From NCBI GenBank assembly GCA_013696105.1, contig JACCZE010000124.1:1-35696 (forward strand): a stretch of DNA of 35,696 bases, read 5' to 3'. The stretch's first letter is position 1; every line of letters starts with the position of its first letter. The stretch is from Planctomycetota bacterium (GTDB lineage: Bacteria > Planctomycetota > UBA11346). The position numbers and the translations under genes are program-made. Below the pieces are notes generated by a model that saw only the letters and a list, made by a program, of their open reading frames with translations, did not search any database and was not told where the DNA came from. Of this stretch, positions 31,522 through 35,696 are shown one piece after another.

Positions 31522-31548
31522 TTGAACCCCCTCCAGGTCCCCTACCGT
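31522..31548 (+). promoter_or_regulatory. candidate promoter of the beta-helix gene
   Basis: TTGAAC (31522-31527), a 15-base spacer and TACCGT (31543-31548) precede ATG 31566, with GAGGG (31557-31561) as Shine-Dalgarno. Confidence 0.5.
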
Positions 31549-31565
31549 CGACAGTCGAGGGTCCC

Positions 31566-33353
31566 ATGCTCCGATACCTGTCCGTGCCCGTGCTCCTGAC
31601 CTGGTCGATCGGCGCGGCGCTCGTCGCCGCGGACGCGTCCGACCCGCTGGCCGGTCCGGTGGTCGAACCCTCCACGCAGCAGTCGCTGGGCTTCCATTGG
31701 ATCATTCGTGGCGACGACGATGCGGACGCTCGGATCACGGTCGCCTACCGGACTGCCGGTGCCGCGGGAGCCGCCTGGAAGGACGGGGCGCCCCTGCTGC
31801 GAGTACGCAAAGGCGCGCATGCGCAGGCGGGCAAGGAGAAGCACCGCAGCGACCTCGACGTGCCGGCCGATGGTTGGCTCTTCGCTGGCAGCGTGCTGAT
31901 GCTCGATCCGAAGTCCGAATACGAGGTGAAACTGTCCCTGGTCGACGCCGATGGAGGCTCGGTCGAAAAGCTCGTGAAAGCAGGAACGACGGCGGAACCG
32001 ACGCTCCCACCCGCAGGAACGGTGGTCCATGTCGCTCCGGGATCCGGCGGCGGACGCGGGACGAGTTCGGAGCCGTTCCTAGGCCTCGAGGCGGCGCAGG
32101 CCGCGGCCAAACCGGGAATGCGGTTCGTGCTCGCGGCGGGCATCTACGCCGGGACCGCGCTGTTCGCCGCCAGCGGCGAACCGGGAAAGCCAATCGTGTG
32201 GCACGGACCGGACGACGGCGAGGCGATCCTCGATGGCAAGGGTTCTGGCGACTCGGTTCCAGCCCGAGTCGTCTCGGCGAACGAGATACACGATGTGTGG
32301 TTTCGCAAACTCACCATCCGCAACGCCGAGTTCGGCATGGTCCTGCACGGAGCCCAGCGCATCGTCATCCAGCGCTGCCGCCTCAGCGGGGTCGGCTACG
32401 GCATCACCTGCCACGATGGACCCAAGGGCCCCGCCCGGGACCTCGTCATATCCGACAACGTGCTGGTCGGTGAATTCAAATGGATCCTGCCCTTCCATGG
32501 CATCCCCGAAGGCGATGCGCAATGGAAACAGGAGAAGCGCGGCATCGAGGTCACCGGCACCGGGCACGAGGTCTGCTACAACCGCATCTCCTACTTCAAG
32601 GACGCGATCGACACAGCACCGTCGAGCGTCTGCGCGGATATCGATTTCCACCACAACGACATCAGCCAGGTGATCGATGACGGCATCGAGATGGACGGAT
32701 CGGACCGCAACACGCGCTGCTTCCTCAACCGCATCACCGATTGCCACACCGGCATCTCGATCCAGCCGGTCTTCGGAGGGCCGGTGTACATCTTCCGCAA
32801 CACCCTGTTCAACACGAATTCCGAGACGCTGAAGATGCACAACTGCCCGTCGGGCGTGCGGTACTTCCACAACACGACGGTCAAGAAGGCCGAGCCGTTC
32901 CTCGTGTCGACCGGTGACAAGGTCTCGGACTGCTGGTTCCGCAACAACATCTTCATCGGAACGTCCGGACGCGCCCTCAACCTGGACTGCCCCCAGGCAG
33001 GATGCGACTTCGATTTCGACGGCTTCGGCGGTTGGAGCGGCGACGTCTTCCTGAAGTTCGACGGTGTGAAGTACGCCACTCCCGAGGAGGCGAAGGCCAA
33101 GGCGCCGATCGAGACGCACGCCGTGCTGCTCGATCCGGCGACCACCTTCGCATCCGGCCTGGTGCCGCCGAGCGATGCGGCGGACAAGCACGATCCGGTG
33201 GAATTCGATCTCAAGCCGGGGTCTCCCGCTATCGATGGCGGCGAGATCCTGCCAGGACTGAACGATGGCTTCGCTGGGAAGGCACCGGATATCGGCGCGC
33301 GAGAAGTCGGAGCGCCGCCGGTGCATTACGGGCCCAGGCCCGAGAAGAAGTGA
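31566..33353 (+). CDS. secreted right-handed parallel beta-helix protein
   Basis: Predicted 595-residue exported protein. A signal peptide (1-22, cleavage near AADA) is followed by a beta-rich domain resembling fibronectin type III (about 40-140), then a right-handed parallel beta-helix (about 155-470) with typical repeats such as IRNAEFGMVLHGAQRIVIQR, CHDGPKGPARDLVISDN and DIDFHHNDISQVIDDGIEM. The final part (about 520-595) ends LKPGSPAIDGG and GAREVG, common in this family. Such proteins are often polysaccharide lyases or hydrolases, but no catalytic residues are assigned here. The start is backed by a promoter and GAGGG. It is convergent with tdh. Confidence 0.85.
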   Translation: MLRYLSVPVLLTWSIGAALVAADASDPLAGPVVEPSTQQSLGFHWIIRGDDDADARITVAYRTAGAAGAAWKDGAPLLRVRKGAHAQAGKEKHRSDLDVPADGWLFAGSVLMLDPKSEYEVKLSLVDADGGSVEKLVKAGTTAEPTLPPAGTVVHVAPGSGGGRGTSSEPFLGLEAAQAAAKPGMRFVLAAGIYAGTALFAASGEPGKPIVWHGPDDGEAILDGKGSGDSVPARVVSANEIHDVWFRKLTIRNAEFGMVLHGAQRIVIQRCRLSGVGYGITCHDGPKGPARDLVISDNVLVGEFKWILPFHGIPEGDAQWKQEKRGIEVTGTGHEVCYNRISYFKDAIDTAPSSVCADIDFHHNDISQVIDDGIEMDGSDRNTRCFLNRITDCHTGISIQPVFGGPVYIFRNTLFNTNSETLKMHNCPSGVRYFHNTTVKKAEPFLVSTGDKVSDCWFRNNIFIGTSGRALNLDCPQAGCDFDFDGFGGWSGDVFLKFDGVKYATPEEAKAKAPIETHAVLLDPATTFASGLVPPSDAADKHDPVEFDLKPGSPAIDGGEILPGLNDGFAGKAPDIGAREVGAPPVHYGPRPEKK

Positions 33354-33365
33354 TGGTGGATCGTT

Positions 33366-33404
33366 GGTCAGTGATCGTTGGCGACACGGATCACGGACAG
33401 GACC
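33366..33404. terminator. possible bidirectional terminator hairpin
   Basis: Between the convergent beta-helix and tdh genes, GTGATC (33371-33376) pairs with GATCAC (33389-33394), and GGTC (33366) with GACC (33401) after a bulge. No T-run. Consistent with an end-of-gene structure for both strands. Confidence 0.35.
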
Positions 33405-33416
33405 ACTCACCCTGCA

Positions 33417-34454
33417 TCACTGCCAATCGAGGATCACCTTTCCCGATCTGCCCTCCTTCATCGCCTGGAATCCCGCGAGGTAATCGTCGACCGGCATGCG
33501 GTGGGTGATCACCGCGGAGATGTCGAGCCCGCTCTGCAGCATGCTCGTCATCTTGTACCAGGTCTCGAACATCTCGCGGCCGTACACGCCCTTGAGCATC
33601 AGGCCCTTGAAGATCACCGTGCTCCAATCGATCGCGACCGGCGCGGGGAAGATGCCGAGGATGGCGATGCGTCCACCGTGATTCATCGCCGCGAGCATGG
33701 ATTGGAAGGCCTGGCCGTTGCCCGACATCTCGAGTCCCACGTCGAATCCCTCGGTCATGCCCAGCGAGGTCATCACCTCCTGCAGGGTGCCGTTCTTCGG
33801 ATTCAGCACGCGCGTCGCGCCCATGGTCGTCGCCAGCTGCAGGCGGTAATCGTTGACGTCGGTCACCACCACGTGGCGCGCTCCGACATGCTTGGCGATC
33901 GCCGCGGCCATGCAGCCGATCGGTCCGGCGCCGGTGATCAGCACGTCCTCGCCGACCAGGTCGAACGACAGCGCGGTGTGGGTCGCGTTGCCGTACGGGT
34001 CGAAGATGCTCGCGAGCTCGTCCGAGATGTCGTCCGGCAGCTTGAATGCGTTGACCGCGGGCAGGCTGAGGAACTCGCCGAAGCAGCCCTGGCGGTTCAC
34101 CCCGATGCCCTGGGTATTGCGGCACAGGTGGCGGCGGCCGGCGCGGCAGTTGCGGCAGTGCCCGCAGGTGATGTGCCCTTCGCCTGAAACGCGATCGCCG
34201 ATCGAGAATCCGGCGACCGCCGAACCGACGCGCTCGACCACGCCGACGAATTCGTGGCCGGTGACCATCGGCACCGGAATGGTCTTCTGCGACCATTCGT
34301 CCCAGCTGAAGATGTGCAGGTCGGTGCCGCAGATCGCGGTCTTGCGCATGCGGATGAGCAGATCGTTGGGGCCGATGTCCGGCACCGGGACCCGCTCCAT
34401 CCACAGGCCGGGCTCGCGCTTGGCCTTCACCAACGCCTTCATGGTCGCGGCCAT
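33417..34454 (-). CDS. tdh: L-threonine 3-dehydrogenase
   Basis: Predicted 345-residue zinc-dependent medium-chain dehydrogenase that oxidises L-threonine to 2-amino-3-ketobutyrate with NAD+. Catalytic zinc ligands appear at Cys42 (ICGTDLH), His67 and Glu68 (GHEF); structural zinc cysteines are 97, 100, 103 and 111. The Rossmann motif is GAGPIG, and length fits the family. AAGGAG lies about six bases upstream of ATG 34454. Its neighbour kbl encodes the next enzyme, which supports the call over other sorbitol or alcohol dehydrogenases. It lies 46 bases after kbl in the same operon. Confidence 0.95.
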   Translation of the reverse strand: MAATMKALVKAKREPGLWMERVPVPDIGPNDLLIRMRKTAICGTDLHIFSWDEWSQKTIPVPMVTGHEFVGVVERVGSAVAGFSIGDRVSGEGHITCGHCRNCRAGRRHLCRNTQGIGVNRQGCFGEFLSLPAVNAFKLPDDISDELASIFDPYGNATHTALSFDLVGEDVLITGAGPIGCMAAAIAKHVGARHVVVTDVNDYRLQLATTMGATRVLNPKNGTLQEVMTSLGMTEGFDVGLEMSGNGQAFQSMLAAMNHGGRIAILGIFPAPVAIDWSTVIFKGLMLKGVYGREMFETWYKMTSMLQSGLDISAVITHRMPVDDYLAGFQAMKEGRSGKVILDWQ

Positions 34455-34500
34455 CGAAACTCCTTGCCGCGGACGGCGGACTGGTCGGTCGCTCGTTCTC

Positions 34501-35688
34501 TCAGGCGATGATGGTAAGCGCGCGGCCAACATGGGCAAACGCGGCGAGCGCTCGGTCGATGTGCTCGGGGTCATGCCCGGCGGACATCTGCGTGCGGATG
34601 CGCGCCTTGCCCAAGGGCACTACCGGGTAGGCGAAACCCACCGCGTAGACCCCCTGTTCGAACAGCCCTGCCGCCATCGCTTGGGCCAGCACCGCGTCGC
34701 CGAGCATCACCGGGACGATCGCATGTTCGCCCGGCACCACCGTGAAGCCGAGGTCGGTCAGACCGGCGCGGAAACGCCGGGTGTTGTCGCGCAGCCGTTG
34801 CCTCAGCGCGCCGCCGGAACCGACCAGCTCGAGCGCTCGCAGCGTGGTGGCGGCGATGACGGGAGCCACCGAGTTCGAGAACAGGTAGGGACGCGAGCGC
34901 TGGCGCAGCCAATCGACGATCTGCCGGCGGCCGGCGGTATAGCCCCCGGACGCGCCACCGAGCGCCTTGCCGAAGGTGCCAGTGAGGATGTCGATCCGGC
35001 CCTCCACTCCCCGCAACTCGGGCGTCCCGCGGCCGTTGTCGCCGATGAATCCCACCGCATGCGAGTCGTCGACCATCACCAGCGCCTGGTGGCGATCCGC
35101 GAGATCGCAGATCGCGGCCAGGTCGGCGATGGTGCCATCCATCGAGAACACCCCGTCGGTGGCGATGAGCTTGAAGCGGCAGCCTTTTGCGGCCTCGAGC
35201 TGGCGCGCCAAGTCGGCCATGTCGTTGTTCGCGTAGCGGAAGCGCTGGGCTTTGCACAGCCGGACGCCATCGATGATGCTGGCATGGTTCAGCGCGTCGC
35301 TGATCACCGCGTCCTCGGGACCGAGCAGGGTCTCGAACAGCCCTCCGTTCGCATCGAAGCACGACGAGTAGAGGATGCTGGCCTCGACGCGGAGGAACTC
35401 GGCGAGCCGCGCCTCGAGGTCGGTATGCAGCTGCTGAGTGCCGCAGATGAAGCGTACCGATGACAAGCCGTATCCGTAGCGGTCGATCGCCGAGCGTGCC
35501 GCGTTCTCGAGATCGGCGCTGTGCGACCATCCGAGGTAGTTGTTGGCGCAGAGGTTGATCACCTGGCGTCCACCGACGGTCACCATCGCCGATTGCGGCG
35601 AGGTGATGACCCGCTCGGTCTTGAAGAGTCCAGTCTCGCGCAGCTTCCCGAGTTCGGCATCCAGGTGTTCGAGATACGCGGCGTGCAT
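34501..35688 (-). CDS. kbl: glycine C-acetyltransferase (2-amino-3-ketobutyrate CoA ligase)
   Basis: Predicted 395-residue PLP enzyme of the alpha-oxoamine synthase family that cleaves 2-amino-3-ketobutyrate with CoA to glycine and acetyl-CoA. Motifs seen are [43 protein letters not shown] and the Schiff-base Lys in [10 protein letters not shown] (near residue 242). Length equals the E. coli enzyme type. GAGG lies about four bases before ATG 35688, right at the window edge; any promoter is outside. Upstream gene of the kbl-tdh operon for threonine to glycine conversion. Confidence 0.97.
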   Translation of the reverse strand: MHAAYLEHLDAELGKLRETGLFKTERVITSPQSAMVTVGGRQVINLCANNYLGWSHSADLENAARSAIDRYGYGLSSVRFICGTQQLHTDLEARLAEFLRVEASILYSSCFDANGGLFETLLGPEDAVISDALNHASIIDGVRLCKAQRFRYANNDMADLARQLEAAKGCRFKLIATDGVFSMDGTIADLAAICDLADRHQALVMVDDSHAVGFIGDNGRGTPELRGVEGRIDILTGTFGKALGGASGGYTAGRRQIVDWLRQRSRPYLFSNSVAPVIAATTLRALELVGSGGALRQRLRDNTRRFRAGLTDLGFTVVPGEHAIVPVMLGDAVLAQAMAAGLFEQGVYAVGFAYPVVPLGKARIRTQMSAGHDPEHIDRALAAFAHVGRALTIIA

Positions 35689-35696
35689 CGATCCTC

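Noticed and set aside
34501-35688. 8-amino-7-oxononanoate synthase (bioF) as identity of the PLP enzyme
   Set aside because: Same family, but the tdh gene 46 bases downstream and kbl-type motifs favour glycine C-acetyltransferase.
1-35696. Compact defence, toxin-antitoxin or phage-derived system
   Set aside because: Reading both strands gave only housekeeping, envelope, signalling and catabolic genes; no nuclease-effector pair, integrase or toxin-like operon was seen.

Overview
The window is GC-rich (about two thirds G+C) chromosomal DNA from a Gram-negative bacterium, most likely of the PVC superphylum with Planctomycetota favoured. The evidence is lpxB (lipid A outer membrane), two FHA-plus-Ser/Thr kinases with a membrane anchor and long extracytoplasmic tail, a fused ABC-2 permease/CPBP protease, a rpsD gene outside the alpha operon, a TIM-barrel sugar isomerase-like protein and an AraC/PhyH pair. 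The phylum is an inference. I see no rRNA, tRNA, CRISPR array, transposase, integrase or phage gene.

Layout. 1-3.8 kb: FHA kinase (-) divergent from a TIM-barrel isomerase-like gene (+). 3.9-6.3 kb: tsaE and a membrane GT2 glycosyltransferase (-). 6.4-9.6 kb: an ABC exporter, ATPase then permease/protease fusion (+). 9.6-12.6 kb: a 414-base gap, a large secreted solenoid-like protein and rpsD with promoter, Shine-Dalgarno and strong terminator. 12.6-14.6 kb: a small helical protein overlapping a UbiB/ABC1-family gene. 14.6-17.8 kb: a hypothetical protein (-), an orphan DUF990-type ABC-2 permease and a membrane-anchored solenoid protein (+). 17.8-25.5 kb: SGNH hydrolase, lpxB-yicC operon (-), second FHA kinase, rsgA and an HNH nuclease (-). 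25.8-28.5 kb: two paralogous secreted alpha/beta-hydrolase-like proteins (-). 28.6-33.4 kb: AraC regulator, PhyH dioxygenase, DUF1206 membrane protein (-), secreted beta-helix protein (+). 33.4-35.7 kb: the kbl-tdh threonine degradation operon (-).

The most unusual structure is a family of intergenic hairpin elements (five copies, 17.8-25.0 kb). Each has two arms made of iterated 7-base units (CTCCGTC/CTCCGTG/TTCTCCG types) around a loop of nearly constant length (about 42-44 bases) that starts GGACAGCCG or a close variant. Arm sequences differ between copies but remain complementary within each copy. Copies lie at gene 3' ends, three of them between convergent genes. Other points of interest: one hydrolase paralogue has Glu for the nucleophile Ser and Asn for a candidate His; the first kinase has Thr for the catalytic-loop Asn; several genes have a -10-like hexamer only 6-7 bases before the start codon, suggesting leaderless mRNAs; and a small overlapping partner gene precedes ubiB.

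Functionally the window mixes housekeeping (tsaE, rpsD, rsgA, yicC, lpxB, ubiB family, kbl-tdh) with envelope and signalling genes (kinases, solenoid proteins, glycosyltransferase, exporter) and carbohydrate/ester catabolism. I did not find a compact defence or mobile system. The hairpin family is the best candidate for something undescribed.
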